Shown: positions 54,889 through 63,240, counted from the stretch's first letter. The stretch: 64,000 bases of DNA from Chryseobacterium nepalense (GCF_023195755.1 NZ_CP096203.1:2108001-2172000); one strand, 5' to 3'. Numbers and translations are program-made. Notes: generated from the sequence alone by a model not told the origin.

Positions 54889-57800
54889 ATGAAAAAAGTT
54901 TTATCTATTTTATTTATATTTTATTTCTTAAGCTCTTTGTTTGGTCAATTGGACAGAGAGCACTGGTTTGCCCCTATGGTAGATAGAACTGCAAATCCCA
55001 ATCCTTTCCAGAGGCTTTATCTTTCCACTAACCGCACCACACCTTTCCCCGTAAATATATATAATAACAATACAATAATTGCCACTGTAACAATCAGCAA
55101 AGGGAATCCCCAGAAAATTGACATTCCGAGGGATATGATTATTACGACTCAACAGACTGATCTTTTTACAACTACTACAAAAGGCCTATATGTAAAAGCA
55201 GAATTTCCCTTTTATGCCAACCTCAGATTTTCGGTGTTTAATCATGCCGAAATTATAACCTCTAAAGGCATACCTTCTACCGGGAAACTATTTTATGCAG
55301 CGAGCGCTCCCATTACGGTAAATAACAACATCCTGAATTTCATGGCGAGTATTCTTGCAACAGAAGATAATACAACGGTTACCGTATCAGGATATAAGCC
55401 CGGTGTACAGTTTTCTAATGTAACTACCGGCATTACCAATCCTACAATAAGTTTTACTTTAAATAAAGGGCAATCATACATTATCGATGGAATAGCAAAT
55501 GTTCCCGGAAATGGAAATTCTGATGGTTTCATTGGTGCTAAAATTGTATCCAACAAGCCTGTAAATGTTACAAACGGTAACTTTAACGGACAATATGCCG
55601 GAAATTTTGACACCAGCTCTGATATACTTATGGATCAGGCTGTTCCTGTAGAAAGACTCGGAAACGAATTTGCTTTGGTAAAGGGTAACGGAAGCCTTAC
55701 TTCGAATATGGAGGGAGCCCTTGTAATTGCTACTGAAGATAATACTGAAGTACGCGTTAATGATGAAACAGTCCCGATTGCTACATTAAACATCGGACAG
55801 TATTTCATGATTCCCGGTTCAAAATATCAGCTACAGGGAAACGGACATTATAATCTCTACATCAGAACTTCAAAGAATGCATATATCTACCAGGTTCTTG
55901 CCGGGGCAAGCAATGCAGGGAACGAGGTTGCAACAGGAGGGTTCAACTTTATTCCCGCGCTCAACTGCTACTTACCTAAACAAATCAACGAGCTTGGTCT
56001 TATTGATGAAAACTTTGTGTTTTCAAACGGAAATCCAGCCGGAATTCTAAATGTTCCCACAAAGCTGAATCTTATCACGGAACGCGGTGCCGTAGTTACT
56101 GTAAATGGTGCTACGCCGCCTGCTACAACAGGCCCTTTTAATATGACGGGAACCAATAACTGGGTTACGTACGGAATTCCCAACACCACAGGAACTATAA
56201 CAATTGTATCTTCCAAAGCGATTACGGCAGGAATTACCGCCGGGAGTGATGCCGTAGGGTACGGTGGTTTCTTTGCAGGATTCCCTACACAGCCGGTTAT
56301 CCTAAAAACAGGAGGAGACTGTGCGCCCGGTATTGTTCTTACGGTGGACCCTGTTATTTATGATACGTACCAATGGTATAACAACGGAAATATAATCCCT
56401 GGCGCTACTGGCCCGTCAATATCTCCCACCCAATCGGGATACTACACCTGCTCCGTTACAATGGGAAGCTGTGCTCCGCTGATAACAGAACAATTCAAGG
56501 TATTAAACTGTACAAAACTTTCATCAGCAGCCTATGATCTTTGTACTTCCAAAACAATTACTCCCGCCTTCACAAGTTCATCCCAAGCACCTGTTGCTTC
56601 CACCGTATCTATCCTTACCGCACCAACGCTGGGAACAGCAACCGTAAACCCGGCGACCGGAGTCATAACCTACACGGCAACGAATCCCGGAACCGCAGCA
56701 ACAGATACTTTTACCTATACTTTCTGCGGAAATGATCCGGTATTCACCGACTGTGAAACCGTAACCGTTACGATGAATATTCAGTCCGTGATTGTAAATA
56801 ATGCTACGATCACTGCTTGTAATAATGGCTCGGGACAGGGAATATTTAATTTAACATCTGCCAATGTCACCAGTAATTCGCCGGTAACAATTACATACTA
56901 TCCATCACTGACGGATGCCCAAAATGAAACACCGGCAGCTCAGATAACAGCACCAACCAATTATACTGCTGCAAACGGAACCGTTATATATGCTGTAGTA
57001 AAAAATAATCTCGGATGTAAAAACATTGCGCAGATTACCCTTAATCTATATACTTATGCCACCATCATTAACAATTATACAGGAACATTCTGTGATGGCA
57101 ATCTTGATGGTACGGTTGAGGTTATTTTATCCAACATCACTCCTATTGTTTTATCAAATCCTACCTATTTTCCATTAGTAAGATATTATGCAAATATAAC
57201 AGATGCCAATATCGGAAATAATAATACCCTCCCGAATAACTGGTCTTACACAGCTCCAACAACGATTTACATAAGAGTAGACTCACCAGACGGATGCGCA
57301 CCCGTAGTAAAACCCCTTAATTTTATTATCGGACCTAAAATCCCGTTGACAAATGCAACTCTATTGGAAACTATATGTGATGATAATCTGGATGGTTCCA
57401 AATTAATTGATTTATTGCCTTACATTAGCCAATTTACCCCAGATCCTGCAGTAACGCCTACTTTTTTTGCAACACAATTGAATGCACAGAATAATACTTC
57501 GCCGCTTGCAAATCCGGTTAATATTACCGGGGTACAAACCATCTATATACGTTTTGAAAAACCTGGGATATGTCCTAACATAGCCTCAATTACTATTAAT
57601 CTAAAAACACCGAAGCATTCCGATATTTTAGTGAGTAAAGAGATTTGTCCGCAAACAAAAACCATCTTGGATGCCGGACCGGGCTTTACCAGTTATGTAT
57701 GGAGTACCGGCGCTACAACACCTTCTATCAGCAATGTAGGACCGGGTAATTATTGGGTGGATCTTACTTTTGACGGCTGTACTTACAGACAGAATGTAAC

Positions 57801-58299
57801 CGTAACAGAATCTGTTCTTCCGGTAATCGGCAGCATTGAGATAAATGGAAGCACCGTCACCATCGGTGTGAGCGGAGGAACTCCCCCTTATGAATATTCC
57901 TTAGACGGAATAAACTGGCAGAGCTCTAATGTTTTTACCAATGTACCGCGTGGAAATCAGATTGTCCATGTTCGTGATTCCAACCGATGCGATGACGTGA
58001 TAAAATCCTTTGTCATGATTAATCTTATCAATACCATTACGCCAAACCTGGATGGTTATAATGACTCTATTGATTATTCAGCATTAATGGATAAAGAAAA
58101 CATTGTTTTCAGAATATTCGACCGGTATGGTGCTGAAATTTTCAGGGGAGACAAATCCAACAGATTCATTTGGGATGGCAAAATTCAGGGCGGAAGACCT
58201 ATAAACACAGCAACTTACTGGTATCTGTTAAGCTGGACCGAATCTAAAGGTGCAACCACGGTAAAATATACAAGCTGGCTATTGGTCAAAAATTATTAA
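54889..58299 (+). CDS. T9SS type B secreted protein, array member 5 (long form)
   Basis: A 1136-aa paralogue. The signal peptide ends near residue 19 (SSLFGQ). The IgGFc-binding-like region has DREHWFAPM, ATEDNTTVTVSGY, GQSYIIDG, GAKIVSNKP and ATEDNTEVRV. The Ig-like module has YDTYQWYNNGNIIPG. A NPATGVITYTATNPG repeat is followed by two modules also found in member 1 (CDGNLDGTVEVIL and CDDNLDGSKLIDL, with VRYYANITDAN). An SprB-like GGTPPYEYSLDGINWQ and the type B sorting domain ending LLVKNY complete it. Members 1 and 5 are the long forms at the two ends of the array. No clear terminator follows. Confidence 0.88.
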   Translation: MKKVLSILFIFYFLSSLFGQLDREHWFAPMVDRTANPNPFQRLYLSTNRTTPFPVNIYNNNTIIATVTISKGNPQKIDIPRDMIITTQQTDLFTTTTKGLYVKAEFPFYANLRFSVFNHAEIITSKGIPSTGKLFYAASAPITVNNNILNFMASILATEDNTTVTVSGYKPGVQFSNVTTGITNPTISFTLNKGQSYIIDGIANVPGNGNSDGFIGAKIVSNKPVNVTNGNFNGQYAGNFDTSSDILMDQAVPVERLGNEFALVKGNGSLTSNMEGALVIATEDNTEVRVNDETVPIATLNIGQYFMIPGSKYQLQGNGHYNLYIRTSKNAYIYQVLAGASNAGNEVATGGFNFIPALNCYLPKQINELGLIDENFVFSNGNPAGILNVPTKLNLITERGAVVTVNGATPPATTGPFNMTGTNNWVTYGIPNTTGTITIVSSKAITAGITAGSDAVGYGGFFAGFPTQPVILKTGGDCAPGIVLTVDPVIYDTYQWYNNGNIIPGATGPSISPTQSGYYTCSVTMGSCAPLITEQFKVLNCTKLSSAAYDLCTSKTITPAFTSSSQAPVASTVSILTAPTLGTATVNPATGVITYTATNPGTAATDTFTYTFCGNDPVFTDCETVTVTMNIQSVIVNNATITACNNGSGQGIFNLTSANVTSNSPVTITYYPSLTDAQNETPAAQITAPTNYTAANGTVIYAVVKNNLGCKNIAQITLNLYTYATIINNYTGTFCDGNLDGTVEVILSNITPIVLSNPTYFPLVRYYANITDANIGNNNTLPNNWSYTAPTTIYIRVDSPDGCAPVVKPLNFIIGPKIPLTNATLLETICDDNLDGSKLIDLLPYISQFTPDPAVTPTFFATQLNAQNNTSPLANPVNITGVQTIYIRFEKPGICPNIASITINLKTPKHSDILVSKEICPQTKTILDAGPGFTSYVWSTGATTPSISNVGPGNYWVDLTFDGCTYRQNVTVTESVLPVIGSIEINGSTVTIGVSGGTPPYEYSLDGINWQSSNVFTNVPRGNQIVHVRDSNRCDDVIKSFVMINLINTITPNLDGYNDSIDYSALMDKENIVFRIFDRYGAEIFRGDKSNRFIWDGKIQGGRPINTATYWYLLSWTESKGATTVKYTSWLLVKNY

Positions 58300-58444
58300 T
58301 TTTAGAAGTAATAAAGAATACTTTTATTTGATTTTAGCTAAATAAGAATTATTTATAACATTTATTAACAGTTTCACATTAAAGTTTAATATAATTTTAA
58401 CCAGTTTCACTACTAAAATAGGTATAAATTGATACAATTCTGCG

Positions 58445-58452
58445 TAATTTTG
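58445..58452 (+). promoter_or_regulatory. TAnnTTTG promoter of the 58463 gene
   Basis: TAATTTTG, only 10 nt before the ATG, the shortest leader of this type in the window. Confidence 0.65.
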
Positions 58453-58462
58453 CTTCAGTTAT

Positions 58463-59251
58463 ATGAAGAATTTATTTACCTTATTGCTGTTGGTTTTTCT
58501 GGTAAAAATTAACGCCCAGTCGTTTTCAGGCGAAGTTTTTCTTAGAGACAACTCCGTTCTATATCTCAACCAGGTATATGTAACCAACCTTACTACTCAG
58601 AAAACCGTCCTCAGTAATTATAACGGGGATTTCATCATTTCAGCAAATGCAGGAGATGTTATTCGTTTTACATCCATTGTTACGGAAAGAAAAGACATCA
58701 GATTAACACCACAAATGATTGCCCAGAAAAACCTGATCGAGTTACGAATTGCTTACTATGACATTCAGGAAGTGGTAATCAACAGATTCAAACCAACCGG
58801 TAATCTCAGATATGATGTAAATGCTTTAAGAAAAGAGGACAAAGCGCTTGCTATAAAGAAAGTAATTGGGCTTCCGGAACCTAAAGGAGACGGTACGCCT
58901 CCACAGCTTCCGGTTGCCGGGCTGAGAGATGGCGGACTTACCTTCAGCCTGGAAAGTATATACGATATCCTTTCCGGAGAGCGAAAGAAAAAGCAACGCT
59001 ATCTGGCATATGAAAGAATGAATAATTCTGTAACACAAATTAAAAATTACCTTGGGAAAGATTATTTTGTAAAGTTCAAAATTCCTGAAAATCTTATTGA
59101 TAATTTCCTTCAGTTCGTCTATACTTCAGAAAATATCGAACCATATATTATGGCCGGAAATTTCGAGGCTATAAAAATCCCTATTGAAAAATACCTGCCA
59201 ATCTACCAGCGAAGACTCAGAAATTCGCATCTCCAGGAAATTGTAAAATAA
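58463..59251 (+). CDS. Secreted protein with carboxypeptidase-regulatory-like domain
   Basis: A 262-aa exported protein with a signal peptide ending near residue 19 (KINAQ). Residues about 20-100 look like a carboxypeptidase-regulatory-like beta sandwich (FSGEVFLRDNSVLYLNQVYVTN, YNGDFIISANAGDVIRF), the domain often found before TonB-dependent receptors. No receptor barrel follows; the rest is a helical, charged C-terminus. Its own promoter and terminator separate it from the array. Function unknown. Confidence 0.75.
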   Translation: MKNLFTLLLLVFLVKINAQSFSGEVFLRDNSVLYLNQVYVTNLTTQKTVLSNYNGDFIISANAGDVIRFTSIVTERKDIRLTPQMIAQKNLIELRIAYYDIQEVVINRFKPTGNLRYDVNALRKEDKALAIKKVIGLPEPKGDGTPPQLPVAGLRDGGLTFSLESIYDILSGERKKKQRYLAYERMNNSVTQIKNYLGKDYFVKFKIPENLIDNFLQFVYTSENIEPYIMAGNFEAIKIPIEKYLPIYQRRLRNSHLQEIVK

Positions 59252-59264
59252 CATACAACATTCT

Positions 59265-59291
59265 AATGCATATTGTGATTCAGTATGCATT
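59265..59291 (+). terminator. Rho-independent terminator of the 58463 gene
   Basis: An 8-bp perfect stem (AATGCATA/TATGCATT) with an 11-nt loop and a T run. Confidence 0.78.
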
Positions 59292-59409
59292 TTTTTGTGT
59301 TAGCCAGATTATTTTCTAATTTTATCACCTGTAAGTGCTATATATAAAATACAATTTTTTACGTTATATGAACTGACACTATATCAAATAATAATTTTAA
59401 TATTAATGA

Positions 59410-60195
59410 ATGAAAAAGATTTTTTTAATTTTCGCCGCTATTTTTTTTGTGAATTTTTCTGCTCAGAAGAAAGGAAAAGATTACAGTGAAATTTTAAAGA
59501 GCAAAAATATTTATGAAATCAATGCTTTTCTGCGAGATGCCCATCCTGATGATCCCAGAAGATCAGTACTCAAGCCGCGGGTCATGGAAATGATGAAAGA
59601 TTACATTAAGAATGCAAAACCCGGAGATACTAAAGTAAAGCAAATGCAGGACTGGCTGGCAATGCTGAAAAGACGGCCTTCTACCAAAATATCTTTTGAA
59701 GAGATGAATGCCAATATAAAGAAAAAACAGATTGCAAAATACCAGAAAGAATTGCAGGTAGGCCAGGCTGCGGTTGTATACACTCCTAGCAATCCTCAAA
59801 ATGTTTATATTGCGCCTTCCGTTACTTCTGCACCATCTGCCGCTGCAATCCCCGATACAGAAGCTTCGGAATTTAATATGCTGATGGGAGAAAATCCCGT
59901 GGAACATAAAAATAAAACCGTGAAAATTTTAAATTCACTTTTTGATAATGATCCTAATGCTAAAGAATGCATTGTTATGATTGAAAATAAATCCGACTGT
60001 AATATCATTGTAAGAATGGAAGGAGTAGGTATTACCAAATACAGGCTTCCGGTTCCTGCTCATGGAGACAATTCCATTGTTGTACAGAAAGGAGATTATC
60101 TTTTTACAAGTATCGTCTGCGGAGCGCAGTATGCATCACAAAAAACCATACAGAAGCCTTTAATGGTGGCTCTTGGAAGTTCTGCCAAGAAATAA
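59410..60195 (+). CDS. Exported two-cysteine family protein, member A
   Basis: A 261-aa protein with a signal peptide to about residue 19 (VNFSAQ). A short N-terminal motif, FLRDAHPDDPRRSVLKP, is shared with member B. A Lys/Gln-rich helical middle and a Pro/Ala/Ser linker (about 125-150) follow. The C-terminal family domain (about 165-255) has Cys197 in KSDCN and Cys237 in IVCGAQYASQK, and Cys187 is extra. The paired cysteines suggest a disulfide outside the cytoplasm. Function unknown. It precedes trmB, which has its own promoter. Confidence 0.78.
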   Translation: MKKIFLIFAAIFFVNFSAQKKGKDYSEILKSKNIYEINAFLRDAHPDDPRRSVLKPRVMEMMKDYIKNAKPGDTKVKQMQDWLAMLKRRPSTKISFEEMNANIKKKQIAKYQKELQVGQAAVVYTPSNPQNVYIAPSVTSAPSAAAIPDTEASEFNMLMGENPVEHKNKTVKILNSLFDNDPNAKECIVMIENKSDCNIIVRMEGVGITKYRLPVPAHGDNSIVVQKGDYLFTSIVCGAQYASQKTIQKPLMVALGSSAKK

Positions 60196-60232
60196 TTTCA
60201 TGGGATTTAAAGAAAGCTTTTATAAATTTTGC

Positions 60233-60240
60233 TATTTTTG
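60233..60240 (+). promoter_or_regulatory. TAnnTTTG promoter of trmB
   Basis: TATTTTTG, 20 nt before the ATG at 60261. Confidence 0.72.
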
Positions 60241-60260
60241 CAGGATTTTATAAATATTTC

Positions 60261-60938
60261 ATGGGTAAGAATAAATTAGCAAGATTCGCGGAAAACAAAA
60301 TATTACCGAATGTCGTTCAGCCGACAAGAGAAGAAGCGCTGAACGGCTTTAACCTTAAAGGAAAGTGGAGAACAGAATTTTTCAAGAATGAAAATCCCAT
60401 TGTTCTTGAATTAGGCTGTGGTAAAGGAGAATATACCGTAGGACTGGCAAAAGCATTTCCTGAAAAAAACTTCATCGGTATTGATGTGAAAGGAGCAAGA
60501 TTCTGGTTTGGTGCTAAAGAAGCACACGAAAACGGCATGCAGAATGTTGCATTTCTGAGAACTCAGATTGAACTTGTAGATTATTTTTTCGCTGAAAATG
60601 AAGTAGATGAAATATGGATTACATTCCCGGATCCACAGATTAAATACAAGCGTACCAAGCACAGGCTTACCCACCCGGATTTTTTAAACAGATATAAAAA
60701 GTTCCTGAAGCCCGGTGGCATTATCCATTTAAAAACAGACTCCGAATTTCTTCACGGCTACACACTCGGCTTTTTGCAGGGGGCAGGATATGAAATCATT
60801 ACGGCTCATCATGATATTTATGGAGCTCCCGAGTATGATCCTGGCACTCTACACCTTAGAGACATCAGAACCTATTATGAAGAGCTTTTTTCTGCTAAAG
60901 GAAAAACCATTACATATATTAAATTTAAAATTAATTAA
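60261..60938 (+). CDS. trmB: tRNA (guanine-46-N7) methyltransferase
   Basis: A SAM-dependent enzyme that makes m7G46 in the tRNA variable loop. The 225-aa protein has the motif LELGCGKGEYTVGLA, GIDVKGARFWFGAKEA, and the catalytic and tRNA-binding segment FPDPQIKYKRTKHRLTHPDFL, present here in full. It is a housekeeping gene embedded among members of the exported two-cysteine family. Confidence 0.95.
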   Translation: MGKNKLARFAENKILPNVVQPTREEALNGFNLKGKWRTEFFKNENPIVLELGCGKGEYTVGLAKAFPEKNFIGIDVKGARFWFGAKEAHENGMQNVAFLRTQIELVDYFFAENEVDEIWITFPDPQIKYKRTKHRLTHPDFLNRYKKFLKPGGIIHLKTDSEFLHGYTLGFLQGAGYEIITAHHDIYGAPEYDPGTLHLRDIRTYYEELFSAKGKTITYIKFKIN

Positions 60939-61018
60939 AAGCAAAAGGATGATGAAAAGAATGACGTACAAAACAATCGAAATCTAAGACTATAGCTGAA
61001 ATTTTTTACGGTCTGCTT

Positions 61019-61043
61019 TAAGGATATATATTTTATATCCTTA
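61019..61043 (+). repeat. Perfect 10-bp hairpin upstream of member B
   Basis: Arms TAAGGATATA and TATATCCTTA with a 5-nt loop. No strong T run follows, so it may be a weak trmB terminator or an operator or leader hairpin for the gene at 61076. No exact TAnnTTTG element lies between it and that gene. Confidence 0.5.
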
Positions 61044-61075
61044 TATTTACTTGTATTTAAAACACAAAAACTGTT

Positions 61076-61714
61076 ATGAAAAAAAATATTATTTACATTG
61101 TGCTATGTATCCTGCTATCCTGTAAGAGTACCGGTATCGCAAAACCTTCACAAAATATTTTAGAAAGTAACGATATCAAAGAAATTGAAAATTATCTGGC
61201 CACAACGCATCCGGACGATCCTAAGAGAAGTGTTCTGAAACCCAAACTTATTGCACTGAAAAACGCTGAATGGACTAAAGGAAAAAAGGACGCCAAACCC
61301 ATGGAAGCAAGGCCTGTTATCAGCGAAATACCGAGTGCTGCACTCAAGAATCCTAATTCTGAAGAAGCTGAAGAGTTTAAACGCCTTATTTCCGCCACTT
61401 CAAAAGAACATAAAGAAAAGACGGTAAAGCTGCTTGATGCAATGTTCAATGAAGACGTGAACAGCAAAGAAGTGATTCTGTTGTTTAAAAATCTATCAGA
61501 TTGTAACCTGGTTCTGAAAATTCAGGGAAAAGATTTTTATAACCTGGCTGTTCCCGCAAAAGGTGAAAATTTTATTGTAATCAACAAAGGGTTTTATACA
61601 TTAAAAGGAAATGTCTGTGACGTAGTCTATTCCTCTCAAAAAGACCTGAACAAGAGTATATTTTTAACCATCAGTAACCCTGAACCTGCCGGAGGAAATA
61701 ATAAAAAAAAGTAA
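61076..61714 (+). CDS. Two-cysteine family lipoprotein, member B
   Basis: A 212-aa lipoprotein with lipobox Cys16 (LLSC). The N-terminal THPDDPKRSVLKPK motif is nearly the same as in member A. The C-terminal family domain (about 110-197) has Cys143 in LSDCNLVLKIQGKDFYNLAVPA and Cys181 in NVCDVVYSSQKDL. Member A has a cleavable signal peptide, so the same domain is presented in soluble and lipid-anchored forms. The next member starts 33 nt downstream behind its own promoter element. Confidence 0.78.
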   Translation: MKKNIIYIVLCILLSCKSTGIAKPSQNILESNDIKEIENYLATTHPDDPKRSVLKPKLIALKNAEWTKGKKDAKPMEARPVISEIPSAALKNPNSEEAEEFKRLISATSKEHKEKTVKLLDAMFNEDVNSKEVILLFKNLSDCNLVLKIQGKDFYNLAVPAKGENFIVINKGFYTLKGNVCDVVYSSQKDLNKSIFLTISNPEPAGGNNKKK

Positions 61715-61719
61715 AAGAT

Positions 61720-61727
61720 TACATTTG
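61720..61727 (+). promoter_or_regulatory. TAnnTTTG promoter of member C
   Basis: TACATTTG, 20 nt before the ATG at 61748 and 5 nt after the stop of member B. Confidence 0.72.
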
Positions 61728-61747
61728 TACTTACAAACCTTATTTTT

Positions 61748-62200
61748 ATGAAGAAGTACGTTTCAGTTTCAGCAGCGGTCATTTTACTGGTGAACAGTTG
61801 TGGAAGTAGCGGAAATACAAATTATCCAGTAAGAAAACCTGTTTTAAAGCCATCCGTTACCGGAAGCAGCACAACTTCTGCGGCACAGGCCGAAAGAGAA
61901 TACCAGGCTCTGATTAAAACATACAAATCTGAAACCTCGGAAGTACTCACTTATTTACTTAATGATTCCTCCAATGATTCCAGAACAGCTATTACCGTAG
62001 AAAATAACTCCCGCTGCAATATGGTTCTTACAATAAGCGGAAACAATTACTTTAAAAAAGTTCCTATAGCTGCAAATAAAATTGGAGCCGTATTGGTTCC
62101 TAAAAATCAGAATTACAATCTTTCAGGGATGATCTGTGATGCCGTTTACCAGAAAACAAAATTTATAACAGGCCCTTATGAAGTAAAGCTTTCAAACTAA
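61748..62200 (+). CDS. Two-cysteine family lipoprotein, member C
   Basis: A 150-aa lipoprotein, the shortest member, with lipobox Cys18 (VNSC) followed by GSSGN. It lacks the HPDDP-type N-terminal motif. A Ser/Thr-rich linker leads to the family domain, with Cys90 in NNSRCNMVLTISGNNYF and Cys130 in MICDAVYQKTK, spacing 40. Relationship to A, B and D rests on this domain only. Ends at the shared terminator facing rpsB. Confidence 0.75.
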   Translation: MKKYVSVSAAVILLVNSCGSSGNTNYPVRKPVLKPSVTGSSTTSAAQAEREYQALIKTYKSETSEVLTYLLNDSSNDSRTAITVENNSRCNMVLTISGNNYFKKVPIAANKIGAVLVPKNQNYNLSGMICDAVYQKTKFITGPYEVKLSN

Positions 62201-62217
62201 TGAAAACGCTGAAAATA

Positions 62218-62250
62218 AAAACCGCTGAATTCTTTGAATTCAGCGGTTTT
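62218..62250. terminator. Bidirectional Rho-independent terminator facing rpsB
   Basis: A 15-bp perfect stem (ACCGCTGAATTC plus A/T pairs), loop TTT, with T-rich tracts on both strands. It serves member C and the rplM-rpsI-rpsB operon. It marks one proposed inversion boundary. Confidence 0.92.
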
Positions 62251-62270
62251 GTATGGTAAGAAAATCTTAA

Positions 62271-63032
62271 TTATTCTCCGTCAAAGTCAGCATCTTTATC
62301 AGCAGATACCACTTCTCCTTCTTCTTTAGATTTTTCTTTATCAGCTTTTCTCTGAGACTGACCTTCTTTGATAGCTTCAGAAACTACGCTAAGGATCATG
62401 TCGATAGATTTAGAAGCATCATCGTTTCCTGGGATTACGAAGTCTACTTTTCTAGGATCAGAGTTGGTATCAACGATACCGAAAACTGGGATACCTAATT
62501 TTTTAGCTTCAGTTACAGCGATATGCTCTCTCAAGATATCAACTACAAATACAGCAGATGGAAGTCTCACCATGTCAGCGATAGAACCTAAGTTCTTCTC
62601 AAGGTTAGCTCTTTGTCTGTCTACCTGTAATCTTTCTTTTTTAGATAAAGTTTCGAACGTACCATCTTTTTTCATTTTGTCGATGGAGTTCATTTTTTTA
62701 ACAGCCTTTCTGATCGTAACGAAGTTCGTTAACATACCTCCCGGCCATCTTTCTGTAATATAAGGCATATTAAGTTCAGAAGCGTGTTTTGCAACAACTT
62801 CTTTCGCTTGCTTTTTAGTAGCTACGAAAAGAACTTTTTTACCTGCAGAAGTTAATTTTTCCAAAGCACTACAAGCTTCATCCAATTTAACTGCTGTTTT
62901 ATGTAAGTCTACAATGTGAATACCATTTTTCTCCATAAAAATGTATGGAGCCATATTTGGGTTCCACTTTCTGGTCATGTGACCAAAGTGTACGCCAGCC
63001 TCTAGAAGGTCTTTTACATTTGCTTTTGCCAT
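62271..63032 (-). CDS. rpsB: Ribosomal protein uS2
   Basis: A 253-aa protein of the small ribosomal subunit. It has LLEAGVHFGHMTRKWNPNM, FVATKKQAKEVV, ERWPGGMLTNF and GIPVFGIVDTNSDP. A charged C-terminal tail ends in acidic residues. Last gene of rplM-rpsI-rpsB; the expected next gene, tsf, is missing and a terminator follows instead. Confidence 0.97.
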   Translation of the reverse strand: MAKANVKDLLEAGVHFGHMTRKWNPNMAPYIFMEKNGIHIVDLHKTAVKLDEACSALEKLTSAGKKVLFVATKKQAKEVVAKHASELNMPYITERWPGGMLTNFVTIRKAVKKMNSIDKMKKDGTFETLSKKERLQVDRQRANLEKNLGSIADMVRLPSAVFVVDILREHIAVTEAKKLGIPVFGIVDTNSDPRKVDFVIPGNDDASKSIDMILSVVSEAIKEGQSQRKADKEKSKEEGEVVSADKDADFDGE

Positions 63033-63240
63033 GTTTTCTGTTTTTGTTAGTTTACTTTCCGTCTTTTAAACAATCAACAACTTCTTTAGATGGGAGAAGC
63101 GTTTGGATGCTAAACGTAACGGGCAAAGTTGCTGTTGGCTTATTGCTTGTGGCAACTGGCTTCCCAGCTTTGGGTTAAAAAATAATTTTTTAAAAATTTT
63201 TCTAAAGCTATCCGCCATAAGCCAATAGCCATACGCTTTT
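63033..63240 (-). other. rpsI-rpsB spacer with inverted repeat
   Basis: A 208-bp gap inside the ribosomal operon. It holds arms TTGGCTTAT (63135-63143) and ATAAGCCAA (63217-63225), extendable to about 16 of 19 matches, 73 nt apart, with an A/T-rich middle. It may be a structured rpsB leader (autoregulation is known in other bacteria) or a dispersed repeat. No gene is seen. Confidence 0.45.

Noticed and set aside
42064..58299. Many antisense and out-of-frame ORFs of 60-190 codons inside the five large genes
   Set aside because: They lie within strongly supported coding sequence, lack promoters and recognisable motifs, and mirror the repeats of the parent frame.
62945..63178. Plus-strand ORF across the rpsB start and the rpsI-rpsB spacer
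   Set aside because: Half of it is antisense to rpsB, and the rest is repeat-like spacer with no family signal.
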